Origin: Ceratobasidium sp. AG-K | Taxonomy: Eukaryota; Basidiomycota; Agaricomycetes; Cantharellales; Ceratobasidiaceae | Direction of reading: 5' to 3' | Length of the DNA stretch: 64,000 nucleotides | NCBI GenBank assembly: GCA_037039685.1 | Contig: JAWNGF010000012.1 | Location: 124,001-188,000 of the forward strand | In this document: positions 10,174 to 19,682 of the stretch, in pieces | Layout of the letters: every line of letters begins with the position of its first letter | Position numbering within the stretch: the first letter of the stretch is position 1 | Program-made: the position numbers and the translations under genes | Notes under the pieces: generated by a model | What the model was told of the DNA's origin: nothing | Seen by the model: only the letters and a program-made list of their open reading frames with translations | Databases searched by the model: none

Positions 10174-11514
10174 TATCACATGATGGTACATTTTTTATTT
10201 TTATTTTTTATATATATGTTATAATGGCTACAAGAACACAAGGTCTAACCGCCAAGAAGAAACCAAGACAACTATACAAAGGTAAAGAAGAGTAGTGAAG
10301 TGGCTAGTAGATGTATGTTAAGCGGGTGCCGTAGGCGCAGTAAGTAAACACAACGACAACCAGACTATTTGATGAATGCAGACAAGCAAGAAATAAAAAG
10401 CATGATGGCCAAGAGGCCTTCCGCTTTGCCAAATAGGGTGTTAAAGGAGAGGAACAAGGAGGCCTTGTGCAGGATCCTGCGCTCGTTGTCATGGCATGGG
10501 CAATCAATTAAGATGTGCTGTACCGTTTGCACCCCCACCTCGCCGCAAGGGCAACCGGTGTCCTCCAAGGGCACAAAACGTTGGTAATATTTGCCAAAGA
10601 ACCCATGACCAAGAACGGCCTGAGCAAAACAAGTGAGGGTCAAGCGGGGAGCTTTGGTGGTAGTGGGGGCACGGAACAAGGGGTGGAGTTTCCAGGTGGG
10701 TGATCGAGGGAGAGTGTGGAGGACGTGGTCGGAGTGCCGCGATGCATTCCACGACCATGTCCAGTCCCTGACTGCCTGAGTCTTGGAACAAGCCCAAGCC
10801 CAGGTTATGGTGTGATGAAAGAAGGGGGTAGGGGGCGCAAGTCCACCCTGTCCAGCCAGGATGTTGGCGCGTTCATTGCCAGTGATGCCAGTGTGTCCAG
10901 GGATCCATAGGATCTTGATTGAAGCGTTGGGGTAGCAAGTGAGAAAGTCATCAACCGCCTTATGGAAGACAATCGAGGCGCTTTGGCATGAATGTCGAGA
11001 GAGATTGGCAATGGTTTGGGTGGCAGCAATATTATCAACGCAGAAGACTAGTTTGGGAGGGGCTGGAACAGAAGTGAGCAAGTGAGCTGAGAATGCAGCA
11101 GACACAAGCGCCCACATCTCCACATCATACACTTCAGCCTTGCGGCCTAAGCCCAGACACTTGGCCTTGATTTTGTGACCATACCGGTTGATAGAGTACC
11201 CAGACCCAACACAACTGATACCTTGGACAACACGTTTGGACCCATCTGAGTAACAGACTAAAGAACCATCAGAATTGGCTGACCCAATGCAATTCAGCTG
11301 TTCTGAGATGAACACCTTACATTCTTCCTTGGTGGCATTTAGCTTGGGGATGTGCACAGACAACTGGTCGCCCCAAGGGTGTGGAGAATCCCAAGGTGCA
11401 ACTAAGTATGGAATGATGTGTTTGGTGTCAGGGTGTGACATCCCAGCAAGTCAGTGGATGATGGTAGGTTGAGTAGGGTTAGGTTGTTGAGGGTGAGGAA
11501 CCTCTGGGTTGTGG

Positions 11515-11973
11515 TGTTGTGAGCCAGCTCACTCCATCGGACTCAACTGTCGTCTCGCCTGCCTGTTCCTTTCTGCCTTTGTGTTTGTGTTCTGTTCCGT
11601 TTGCCGCGTTGCCACCTTCTTGTGGTTGTTCTGTTACATTGTGTAACGCGGCTGTGCTTTGTACAAGTCATGTCTGTTCATACAGCATGACTCACTTGGA
11701 CACTCCTGACTGGCTGTTATGTATGACTCGTGTGGCTGCGCCTTGTATGACTCGGCCACGTTCTGAATATATATAGAGGACCAACAAGCCTGGTAACCCC
11801 AGCTTGTTTTGTCTCGTCAAAACATCCCCTCTGAGTGACACTTAGAACCACCCCTACCCTCAAGAGCCTACAGACGCTTAAGTGCGTTGCGGTTCAAGAG
11901 GTCACTCAGGTCTTAGTGCCGTCCACTCTCCATCGCGGCTTGTCTCATAGCCACCAAGAAGAAGCTTACGACA
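11515..11973 (+). repeat. 5' LTR of element C
   Basis: 459 bp, starts TGTTGTGAG (a CpG decay of TGTCGTGAG), ends ACGACA. Carries several TGACTC-type sites upstream of the TATA box. Confidence 0.95.
11768..11812 (+). promoter_or_regulatory. LTR promoter of element C: TATA box and predicted transcript start
   Basis: TATATATA starts at 11768. AGCTTGTTTTGT (11801-11812) begins 33 nt later and is the exact complement of the primer site at 11976-11987. Confidence 0.68.
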
Positions 11974-11975
11974 TT

Positions 11976-11987
11976 ACAAAACAAGCT
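11976..11987 (+). other. Self-priming primer binding site of element C
   Basis: ACAAAACAAGCT lies 2 nt after the LTR end and pairs with 11801-11812. Confidence 0.7.
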
Positions 11988-12002
11988 TAATAACACACAA
12001 AC

Positions 12003-14003
12003 ATGTCTATTCAAGAAGATGGAGGGTCACGTCCCTCATCCGTTATATCAACAAGAAGAGGACCCAGTCGGGCAGCAAGGCCCACAGGATCACTAAACGA
12101 GCAAGATATTGCACAAACTCAAGCGGGAGGACCCGCCCGATCACGCCCCCAAAGTCAAACATCAATGCCAGGAGCTTTCGGCATTCCGGACATGACAACG
12201 GTACAAGAGGAAGAACCCACTATCACAAACAGAGAACCAGGAGATCTCACGAATGACCCCACTCCAGCTGTAATTCGTATTCCAACTGCAACTCCAGGGC
12301 CATCACGTCCCTTGTGGCTGTTAGGAACTAGAAGCCAGTACTTCTCCCCCCAACCCGAAGCTCATGGGGGTGTATCGCTTGTCCCCATTAGACCTCCTCC
12401 TACACCACACATTTCCAATGTCCCTACAGTTCCTCAAATTGGAGGAACCATCACCAACGCAGGACCAATTCCAGTGGCTTCCCAGCCAGTCACACCGGCT
12501 ATTCCAGCACCACCATACATCCCACAGGGTTACTCCGAACAATCAGCCCCGGTACAGCAAAGCGCCGGTAACCCAGGAAGCTCAAGTCCTAGTTCCAGCT
12601 CCAGCGGAAGGACTGTAATTAGCAATTTAGATGACTTAGACGACCTTCTAGAAGGAAGACACAACGCTACCATTAGGATTATAGACGGAATGAGGGTCAC
12701 TATGGATCGAAGGCTTAGTGGTCTAGAACAAGCCACACAAGTTCTAGCGAACAACCAACAAATCTTTAACGACTCCATCAACACCCTACAAGGAACCTTA
12801 ACGGACATCCTGAACTCGGCAAGAAATGGCGAACATAATTCCTTCCTAGTCGGACAAGATGTAACCCGCCTCCGAAACGAAGTTACCAAGACCCAAGGAT
12901 TAGTGAATAACGTACGCAAGGAACTCAACACTACCAGACAAGGGCAACTCGAATGGAATGAGGCAGTAACACAAGGACTAGAAACCTTACAACAGGAGGG
13001 AGCCTCCTTCACGACCAAAATCACGGAAGTTCAGGAAACCATCAACAACATGCGGGAAGAAATGGACGAAGCATCCCTGCACGGGATCCCCTCTAGGCGA
13101 TCAAATTCTCCACCTCATCCAGATGCGGAATCTACCAGAATCGACGAATTAGAATTAAGAATCCAACGGCTGACTGAAAACCCAAACACCGGTAGTGGAC
13201 CACGTCGTCCCAAAGTGACTTGTCCAGAAGCCTTCGACGGAAAGAAAGGGGAAGGTGTCGAAATGTTCATCACACAAATGGAAAGCTACTTTTTATGCCT
13301 AGGCGACCAATACACTTCCAGCGAGGAAAGGATCCGCGAAGCCCTAGCAAACTTCAAATCCGAGAACAAAGCTGCCACTCACTGGGCACAAGTACTCTTA
13401 CGATCGCTTAACCAAAGGGAAAATAACCAAAACCTTACCTCATGGGGAAGTTTCAAGGCTCACTTCATGGAACAATTCAGCGACCCCAACAAGAAAGCTA
13501 AAGCCGAATCGGATATCCGAAAATGCAAACAGAACAACTCTGTAGCAAACTATGCTTCGGAATTCCGATACCTTCTGGTAGACGTAAATTGGGGACAGGA
13601 AGCGCTGATCAACCAATTCAAGGAAGGGTTGAAGCCTGAAGTGAAAACCGAACTCGCTCGTTTCGAGCTAACCCTGATCAATGAAGATGGGACAGAACGA
13701 GAACTTTCCCTCGACCGGTGGATCTCAATCGCAATCTCTATTGACCAGAAATTGCAACAAATCAAGACCTCGACAGGAAAGAAGGCAGCCCAGCCAACCA
13801 CTAACGGACAATCCTCTACAAAGCGGCTGCCTGACGAAGTCTACAAAGCAAGGATAGCAACCAACCGCTGCCTGAAGTGCGGGCAGGAAGGACACCGTTC
13901 ATTCAAATGCCCGTCCAAGGAATGGATAACGACGGAACCTAGCGTCAAAGGAAGGGAGGCAACAATTACGGAAGACTCGGGAAAAGAAGGGGTCTCCCTC
14001 TAA
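12003..14003 (+). CDS. gag: gag of element C
   Basis: Complete 666-aa Gag from the first ATG after the primer site (MSIQEDGGSRPSS). The N-terminal third is Pro/Ser/Thr/Gln-rich and probably disordered. A coiled-coil-like segment (residues about 210-380, ISNLDDLDDLLEGRHN...) is followed by the capsid core (PEAFDGKKGEGVEMF, FKAHFMEQFSD, ANYASEFRYL) and a CCHC knuckle near residue 625 (CLKCGQEGHRSFKCPS). The gag stop TAA (14001-14003) is followed in the -1 frame by pol. The copies in F and E are collinear. It forms the particle and binds RNA. This is the only uninterrupted beta gag in the window. Confidence 0.93.
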   Translation: MSIQEDGGSRPSSVISTRRGPSRAARPTGSLNEQDIAQTQAGGPARSRPQSQTSMPGAFGIPDMTTVQEEEPTITNREPGDLTNDPTPAVIRIPTATPGPSRPLWLLGTRSQYFSPQPEAHGGVSLVPIRPPPTPHISNVPTVPQIGGTITNAGPIPVASQPVTPAIPAPPYIPQGYSEQSAPVQQSAGNPGSSSPSSSSSGRTVISNLDDLDDLLEGRHNATIRIIDGMRVTMDRRLSGLEQATQVLANNQQIFNDSINTLQGTLTDILNSARNGEHNSFLVGQDVTRLRNEVTKTQGLVNNVRKELNTTRQGQLEWNEAVTQGLETLQQEGASFTTKITEVQETINNMREEMDEASLHGIPSRRSNSPPHPDAESTRIDELELRIQRLTENPNTGSGPRRPKVTCPEAFDGKKGEGVEMFITQMESYFLCLGDQYTSSEERIREALANFKSENKAATHWAQVLLRSLNQRENNQNLTSWGSFKAHFMEQFSDPNKKAKAESDIRKCKQNNSVANYASEFRYLLVDVNWGQEALINQFKEGLKPEVKTELARFELTLINEDGTERELSLDRWISIAISIDQKLQQIKTSTGKKAAQPTTNGQSSTKRLPDEVYKARIATNRCLKCGQEGHRSFKCPSKEWITTEPSVKGREATITEDSGKEGVSL

Positions 14004-14020
14004 CTGTGTGTGGAGAGACC
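13979..14020 (+). promoter_or_regulatory. Predicted -1 ribosomal frameshift signal, gag to pol, family beta
   Basis: Gag codons TCG GGA AAA give heptamer GGGAAAA (13979-13985). After a 5-nt spacer, GGTCTC (13991-13996) can pair with GAGACC (14015-14020), extendable around a bulged A. The gag stop lies in the loop. Pol has no ATG at its start and is open in -1. The same heptamer and stem are present in F (heptamer 40845-40851) and E (35068-35074). Confidence 0.68.
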
Positions 14021-17000
14021 AAGAAACCGGCAACGGAAGCAATGTACTTTAGAGCGACAAATGAATCTACCATTGTTTACGCAAACGTTGCCGGAATCAC
14101 AGAACCTATACCAGCCCTCATCGATTCTGGAGCATCAAAGAACTTCCTGGACATTTTGTGGGCTCGATCCAACAACATTCCACTCGTAGAACTCTCCACT
14201 CCTAGAAGAGTAATTGGAATCCAGGGGAAAGAACTCTCTCACCAAATACGTTTCAAAGCAAAGCTGGAACTAGAAGTAGAGGGAAGAACTTTCAAACAAG
14301 TCTTCTTCGCGATGCCTACTGGAGAAACTAAACTTATCCTCGGACTGGAATGGTTAGAAGAATCAAACCCTGTCATCGATTGGAAAACAAAGCACATATC
14401 ATGGCGAACAGAAGCCATTCAAGCAAGGACGGCCTCAATAGACGACCTGCCCGAAGAATTCAAGGAATTTGCCGACGTCTTCAGCGAAGAAAAATTCAAG
14501 AGAATCCCTGATCATCGCCCATACGACTGCGCCATTGACTTCAAGGAAGGAGCTGAACTTCCGAAACCAGCCAGACCTATCCCACTCTCTCCGGCAGAGT
14601 CAATTGCTCTGAGGGAATACTTGGATGAAGAAATCGCAGCAGGGAAAATCCGTCCAAGCAAATCACCCATTGCATCACCTTGCTTCTTTGTCAAAAAACC
14701 GATCAACCCCAAAAATCCAGGGGCAGTTCGCCAACTACGACTTGTTCAAGATCTCAGAGGAGTAAACGCCATTACAAAGGACGACAGATTCCCAATGCCC
14801 CTGATGGAAGACCTCTTGGATAAAATCAAGGATGCAAAAATTTTCTCCAAAATCGATTTGCGCATGGGATTCAACAATATCAGAATCAGGGAAGGAGACG
14901 AATGGAAGACAGCTTTCAGAACAAAAGAAGGACTATTCGAATACGTCGTCATGCCGTTTGGACTGAAAAACACGCCCGCCATATTCCAAAGATATATGAA
15001 CCACATCTTCCATGATCTTATCGACGTATGTGTCATAATATATATCAACGACATCCTAGTCTTCTCTAAGAACAGAAGTCAACATACTGTGGATGTCAGG
15101 AAGGTGCTAAAAATCTTGCTGGAAGAAAATCTATTCGCAAAGCTTCCAAAATGCGAATTCTTTGTCACCAAATTGACATATACTGGACTTGGAATCAGCG
15201 ATTCAGGCATCTCTATGGAGGAAGAAAAAGTCAAGGCAATAAAGGAATGGAAGGAACCAAGAACGGTCAAACAAGTTCAGGCGTTCCTAGGATTTGCAAA
15301 TTTCTACAGAAGATTTGTTCCAAATTTCAGCCGTTTAGCAAAGCCCCTGACAACCTTAACAAGAAAGGAGAACAAATGGGAATGGGGAAACGATCAACAG
15401 GAAGCTTTTGAGGCTCTAAAAACAGAAATCAGCAAAGAGCCTACTCTACGCCATCCAAACCCTGACAAACCTTTTTTTTTGGAAACGGATGCAAGTGGAG
15501 TAGCAATGGGAGCAATCTTGTCGCAAAGACAAGACGATGGCTACTTACACCCTATTGCTTTTCTTTCAAAATCTTTCAACGAGGCTCAACTCAACTATGA
15601 CGTCCATGATAAAGAACTTATGGCTATCATAGAATCTTTAACACATTGGAGGCTATACCTTGAAGGAACAAGGGACCCTATCACTATCTACACCGATCAT
15701 AGAAACCTACAATTCTGGAAGGAAGCAAGAACGTTCAACCGTCGACACGCAAGATGGCACCAATTGCTTGCTTCCTATAACTTTGACATCATTTATCGCC
15801 CTGGAATCCTGTCATCTAAACCGGACCTGTTGTCAAGACGATCAGACCATGAAGACATCCCGACGCCTGAACAAGTTATGATATCTGTTGAAAGGTTCAA
15901 GGGATTTATGGGACAGGTAGACACAGACATCATAGAAACTATCAAGGAAGCGCAAGAAACAGATGAAGGATTGGCACAAATCAAAGAAATCTGCACATCA
16001 AGGGAAACATTACCAAAAACCCTACAACACAGCGCAAAAGATTATGATTTCAAGGAGGGACTATTATGGTTCAAGGGAAGGATCTACGTACCAGAGGATA
16101 AGGAATCCAGACTGGCCATCATGCAAATGCATCATGACTCAAAAATCGCAGGACATCAAGGACAAGCTAGAACACTGGAACTAATATCAAGAAGGTACTT
16201 CTGGCCAGGGATGAAGCAAAGCATAAACAGATACGTGGAGTCCTGCGAGACCTGCCAGCGGACAAAGGGATCGAAGTCAATAGTCCCGATCAAGCCTCTG
16301 GAGATTCCAAAGGGACCGTGGGAAGACATAGCGTTCGACTTCGTGGTAAAGTTACCAAAATCCAGAGGATCAGATAGCATCTTAGTAGTGGTGGACCGAT
16401 TCTCAAGAATGGCGCATTTCATACCCTGCAAAGAATCTCACACGGCAAGCGACCTTGCAAATCTTTTTATCACAAATGTTTGGAAACTGCACGGTTTCCC
16501 AAAGAGCACGATCTCAGACCGAGGGACTACTTTCAATTCCAAACTTATGAAAGCCATTTACGAGAAAATTGGAACTAGCCCAGGTTTCAGTACTGCCTAC
16601 CACCCCCAAACAGATGGAATAACGGAGAGAATCAATCAATGGATGGAGGGCTGGCTACGATTGTTCGTCAACTACCGGCAGGATGATTGGGCGGACTTAT
16701 TACCGATTGCGGAGTTCAGCTATAATCTACAGAAGCATCGCGTAACAGGTAATTCCCCTTTCGAAATTGTCTACGGGAGGGAACCACTGTGGAACATCTC
16801 AGCGGAAGAATCAGCGGTTCCAGAAGCGAACAACATCACAGGAAAATGGCGTAAAATCCACGACGAAGCAATCGCATCTATGGAAACCCAAAGGCTCCCA
16901 GAAGAAGAGCCAAAGAGCAAGTACCAAGAAGGAGATCTAGTATGGCTACTTGGAAAGAACATTCAAACAAAAAGACCATCAAAGAAACTGGACAACAAAA

Positions 17001-17920
17001 AGCACGGGCCATTTGTCGTGAAGCGACAGATAGGATCACACGCTTATGAGCTCGATCTGCCGGCAACAATGAGGGTGCACCCTGTTTTCCACGTCGATTT
17101 GCTCAGCCCTTACAAGGGAGACACCGAATTCAGCCGCAACCAACCCCGACCACCGCCGGTCATAACGGAGGAAGGGGAAGAAGAATATGAAGTAGAGAAG
17201 ATCTTGGACTGGAAGGAAACAAAGGACGGCCTTTTTTACAGGGTCAGATGGAAGGGTTATGGAAGTGAAGAAGACACAGAGCAAAGGGCGGAAGATTTTG
17301 GTCACCTTTCAAAGATCATCAAGGACCTTCTACGCCGACACCCCAAAGCTCCCACGCCATCTAACTACACTCCAGGGAAGATAAAAGGCAGAAGGGGTGA
17401 AACAGACAGCCTCACTTGCAAAACTTGCTACTACTCCAAGAAACACCCCCAACTCGACGCTTTAAATCTTTTTTGCCCTCTGCAATGCCTGCTGTCACCC
17501 TCTCCACCATTGCCAACAACCTCACCCGCGTCCTCGAAGGACCTGCCTTTGCCACGGCAAGGATCCTTGACTCTGGAGCCGCCCTCTACGTATTCAAGAG
17601 GTCACAACAAAGCTTGGGCAGAATGCACTTCAGGGCCTCGGACGACATCCTCCACTCAGACCTGGGGGAATTCCAGTGGGTCGGAAAAAAATGGCCAACA
17701 CGCATGCAGCTCCTACGGAAGGACATATTTGTCTGCCGGGGGTGTGCCGCATTCCAGGTCTCGGAGGTCGTTCTCCTCTCCACCCACATGCTTGGGGTGG
17801 TTGAATGGGGCCAAGAAGGAGCGTACTCAAGCGAGTGGGTACCAGGTTACGACGGAAGGCAGCCAACGCTCCGACCTAGATGGAACAATGCCTGGGACGC
17901 CAACTACGAAAAGGACCTGA
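14006..17920 (+). CDS. pol: pol of element C, open but with RT catalytic change
   Basis: Open frame of 1304 codons with no ATG at its start (first codon shown is GTG at 14006), as expected for a Gag-Pol frameshift product. Order: protease LIDSGAS (Asp about residue 40); reverse transcriptase with motif YIND at residues 346-349, where F has YIDD (GAC to AAC at 15047-15049); RNase H LETDASGVAMGAILSQ (about 494); integrase HHCC (about 707-750) and core AFDFVVKLP, SDRGTTFNS, TDGITERINQ (about 778-872); chromodomain about 1057-1105 (EEYEVEKIL, RVRWKGYG), which lacks the usual TWEP. The last 170 codons overlap ORF3 and look like non-selected sequence. The Asn should inactivate RT. Confidence 0.92.
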   Translation: MCGETKKPATEAMYFRATNESTIVYANVAGITEPIPALIDSGASKNFLDILWARSNNIPLVELSTPRRVIGIQGKELSHQIRFKAKLELEVEGRTFKQVFFAMPTGETKLILGLEWLEESNPVIDWKTKHISWRTEAIQARTASIDDLPEEFKEFADVFSEEKFKRIPDHRPYDCAIDFKEGAELPKPARPIPLSPAESIALREYLDEEIAAGKIRPSKSPIASPCFFVKKPINPKNPGAVRQLRLVQDLRGVNAITKDDRFPMPLMEDLLDKIKDAKIFSKIDLRMGFNNIRIREGDEWKTAFRTKEGLFEYVVMPFGLKNTPAIFQRYMNHIFHDLIDVCVIIYINDILVFSKNRSQHTVDVRKVLKILLEENLFAKLPKCEFFVTKLTYTGLGISDSGISMEEEKVKAIKEWKEPRTVKQVQAFLGFANFYRRFVPNFSRLAKPLTTLTRKENKWEWGNDQQEAFEALKTEISKEPTLRHPNPDKPFFLETDASGVAMGAILSQRQDDGYLHPIAFLSKSFNEAQLNYDVHDKELMAIIESLTHWRLYLEGTRDPITIYTDHRNLQFWKEARTFNRRHARWHQLLASYNFDIIYRPGILSSKPDLLSRRSDHEDIPTPEQVMISVERFKGFMGQVDTDIIETIKEAQETDEGLAQIKEICTSRETLPKTLQHSAKDYDFKEGLLWFKGRIYVPEDKESRLAIMQMHHDSKIAGHQGQARTLELISRRYFWPGMKQSINRYVESCETCQRTKGSKSIVPIKPLEIPKGPWEDIAFDFVVKLPKSRGSDSILVVVDRFSRMAHFIPCKESHTASDLANLFITNVWKLHGFPKSTISDRGTTFNSKLMKAIYEKIGTSPGFSTAYHPQTDGITERINQWMEGWLRLFVNYRQDDWADLLPIAEFSYNLQKHRVTGNSPFEIVYGREPLWNISAEESAVPEANNITGKWRKIHDEAIASMETQRLPEEEPKSKYQEGDLVWLLGKNIQTKRPSKKLDNKKHGPFVVKRQIGSHAYELDLPATMRVHPVFHVDLLSPYKGDTEFSRNQPRPPPVITEEGEEEYEVEKILDWKETKDGLFYRVRWKGYGSEEDTEQRAEDFGHLSKIIKDLLRRHPKAPTPSNYTPGKIKGRRGETDSLTCKTCYYSKKHPQLDALNLFCPLQCLLSPSPPLPTTSPASSKDLPLPRQGSLTLEPPSTYSRGHNKAWAECTSGPRTTSSTQTWGNSSGSEKNGQHACSSYGRTYLSAGGVPHSRSRRSFSSPPTCLGWLNGAKKERTQASGYQVTTEGSQRSDLDGTMPGTPTTKRT

Positions 17921-18249
17921 GCGACTGGAGGATGGAGAGGGGCCGATACCAGAAGGAGAAGATCGACTGGGAGCCCTACTGGTGGAAGAAGGAGGAAAGT
18001 GACGTGTCGGCATGGAAGGAGGCAGAGCCCGATGTGCGACAGTGGGACAAGGAGTTCGTGGAGGCTCAGGAGAGGGTTTTGGACTGGTCCAAGGCCGACT
18101 GGACAAGGGAGGAGACATGGGAAGAGTGGGAGAAGTTCTCGGACAAGCAGGGGAACACTGCGTTCAATCCCATCGACCTGACCTTGGAGGAGGATGAAGG
18201 GCTCGAGGAATGTATGCTGAAGAAAGGGAAGGACTGCACGGTGCAATAA
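17485..18249 (+). CDS. ORF3 of family beta, novel accessory ORF in the envelope position
   Basis: About 254 aa from the ATG at 17485 (MPAVTLSTIANN), in the -1 frame relative to pol and overlapping it by 436 nt. No signal peptide or membrane segment, so not an envelope protein. The N-terminal half is globular-looking with a Cys pair (FVCRGCAAF). The C-terminal half is highly charged with about 12 Trp in roughly 95 residues. It ends in NPIDLTLEEDE, which resembles a SUMO-interaction motif. F keeps an intact homologue (36581-37345) and E a broken one. C versus F differs little in this frame but more in the overlapping pol tail, so this frame is the selected one. Function unknown; no family recognised. 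Confidence 0.75.
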   Translation: MPAVTLSTIANNLTRVLEGPAFATARILDSGAALYVFKRSQQSLGRMHFRASDDILHSDLGEFQWVGKKWPTRMQLLRKDIFVCRGCAAFQVSEVVLLSTHMLGVVEWGQEGAYSSEWVPGYDGRQPTLRPRWNNAWDANYEKDLSDWRMERGRYQKEKIDWEPYWWKKEESDVSAWKEAEPDVRQWDKEFVEAQERVLDWSKADWTREETWEEWEKFSDKQGNTAFNPIDLTLEEDEGLEECMLKKGKDCTVQ

Positions 18250-18278
18250 GTCCATTCAGGTCCCCCAAATGGACTCAT

Positions 18279-18290
18279 AGGGGGGAGTAA
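18279..18290 (+). other. Polypurine tract of element C
   Basis: AGGGGGGAGTAA directly before the 3' LTR. Confidence 0.7.
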
Positions 18291-18749
18291 TGTCGTGAGC
18301 CAGCTCACTCCATCGGACTCGACTGTCGTCTCGCCCACCTGTTCCTTTCTGCCTTTGTGTTTGTGTTCTGTTCCGTTTGCCGCGTTGCCACCTTCTTGTG
18401 GTTGTTCTGTTACATTGTGTAACGCGGCTGTGCTTTGTACGAGTCATGTCTGTTCATACAGCATGACTCACTTGGACACTCCTGACTGGCTGTTATGTAT
18501 GACTCGTGTGGCTGCGCCTTGTATGACTCGGCCACGTTCTGAATATATATAGAGGACCAACAAGCCTGGTAACCCCAGCTTGTTTTGTCTCGTCAAAACA
18601 TCCCCTCTGAGTGACACTTAGAACCACCCCTACCCTCAAGAGCCTACAGACGCTTAAGTGCGTTGCGGTTCAAGAGGTCACTCAGGTCTTAGTGCCGTCC
18701 ACTCTCCATCGCGGCTTGTCTCATAGCCACCAAGAAGAAGCTTACGACA
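18291..18749 (+). repeat. 3' LTR of element C
   Basis: 459 bp, TGTCGTGAG...ACGACA, followed by the TGTGG target duplication. Confidence 0.95.
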
Positions 18750-18896
18750 TGTGGGTATCCCAAGATTCAGGTAGGCGTTGGGCAAGTTGAGATGCAGGTG
18801 GGAGAGTGCGGAGATGATTTGCTACATTTTTGGAAAGACAACACAGCGCAAGGGGGATGGGTAGGATAGAAGCGAGATGCTCCATGGCAGGGACTG

Positions 18897-19353
18897 TGTT
18901 GTAAGCTACTTCTTGGTGGGTGTGAGACAAGCCACAAGGGAGAGTGGACAGCACTAAGACCTAAGCAACCTCTTGAACCACAACACACTTAAGTGTCTGT
19001 AGGCTCTAAAGGGTAGGGGTGATTCTAAGTGTCACTCAAAGGGGATGTTTGACAAGACAAAACAAGCTGGGGTTACCAGGCTTGTTGGTCCTCTATATAT
19101 ATATGCAAAGTGGCCGAGTCATACAAGGCGCAGCCACATGAGTCAAAGCAGTCTACCAATCAGGAGTGTCCATGTGAGTCATGCTGTATGAACAGACATG
19201 ACTTGTACAAAAGCACAGCCGCATTACACAGTGTAACAGGAGGAACCACAAGAAGGTGGCAACGCAGTAAACAGAAATGGAAACACAACACAAGGCAAAG
19301 AACAGGCGGGCAAGACAACAGACGAGTCCAATGGAGGGAGCTGGCTCACAACA
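18897..19353 (-). mobile_element. Solo LTR of family beta in LINE ORF2
   Basis: 457 bp. Target duplication GACTG at 18892-18896 and 19354-19358. Confidence 0.92.
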
Positions 19354-19682
19354 GACTGGGGACGTCCTGAAGGCACCAAGCAGCCAGCAGAGACCAACAT
19401 TTTGGGCTTTGATGAGGGGCTTGTAGAGATAGGTTTGATGCAACCCGGTGTACCAGAGAGGGGACCCGTATGTAAGGACAGGCATGACACATGTCTTGTA
19501 AAGAAGGCAAGCATGAGCAGTGGAGATGCTGCGGACACAGTTAGCAAGAATCCGAAGACTGGCAATCACCGAGAGACCTTTGGTGGCCATCTTCTTCACA
19601 TGATCCTGGAAATCAAGACAACAATCTAAGAAGAACCCAAGCCAGCGCATGGAGGGCAGTGCACAAACAACGTGGGTGGCTC

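Larger units (their letters stand above)
11515..18749 (+). mobile_element. Ty3/gypsy chromovirus C (family beta), full length, in the LINE
   Basis: 459-bp LTRs (11515-11973, 18291-18749) flanked by the TGTGG duplication (11510-11514, 18750-18754). Internal order: primer site, gag, pol, ORF3, polypurine tract. All frames are open, but the RT motif is YIND. The LTRs differ at four CpG sites and nowhere else. Confidence 0.96.

Noticed and set aside
10183..10210. Target duplication of the LINE
   Set aside because: The sequence after the A-rich tail (GTACCATCATGTGATAC on the minus strand) was not found near 54050, so no duplication can be claimed.
12530..13024. Long antisense open frame over beta gag (also at 41806-42300)
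   Set aside because: It mirrors the helical gag region with no motif of its own; the repeat in F follows from sequence identity. A shadow of gag.
17416..17920. C-terminal pol extension as a real protein domain
   Set aside because: Between C and F this frame changes more than the overlapping ORF3 frame and is low-complexity, so it is read as passive overlap.
17485..18249. ORF3 as an envelope gene
   Set aside because: No signal peptide, no membrane segment and no cleavage or fusion-like region.
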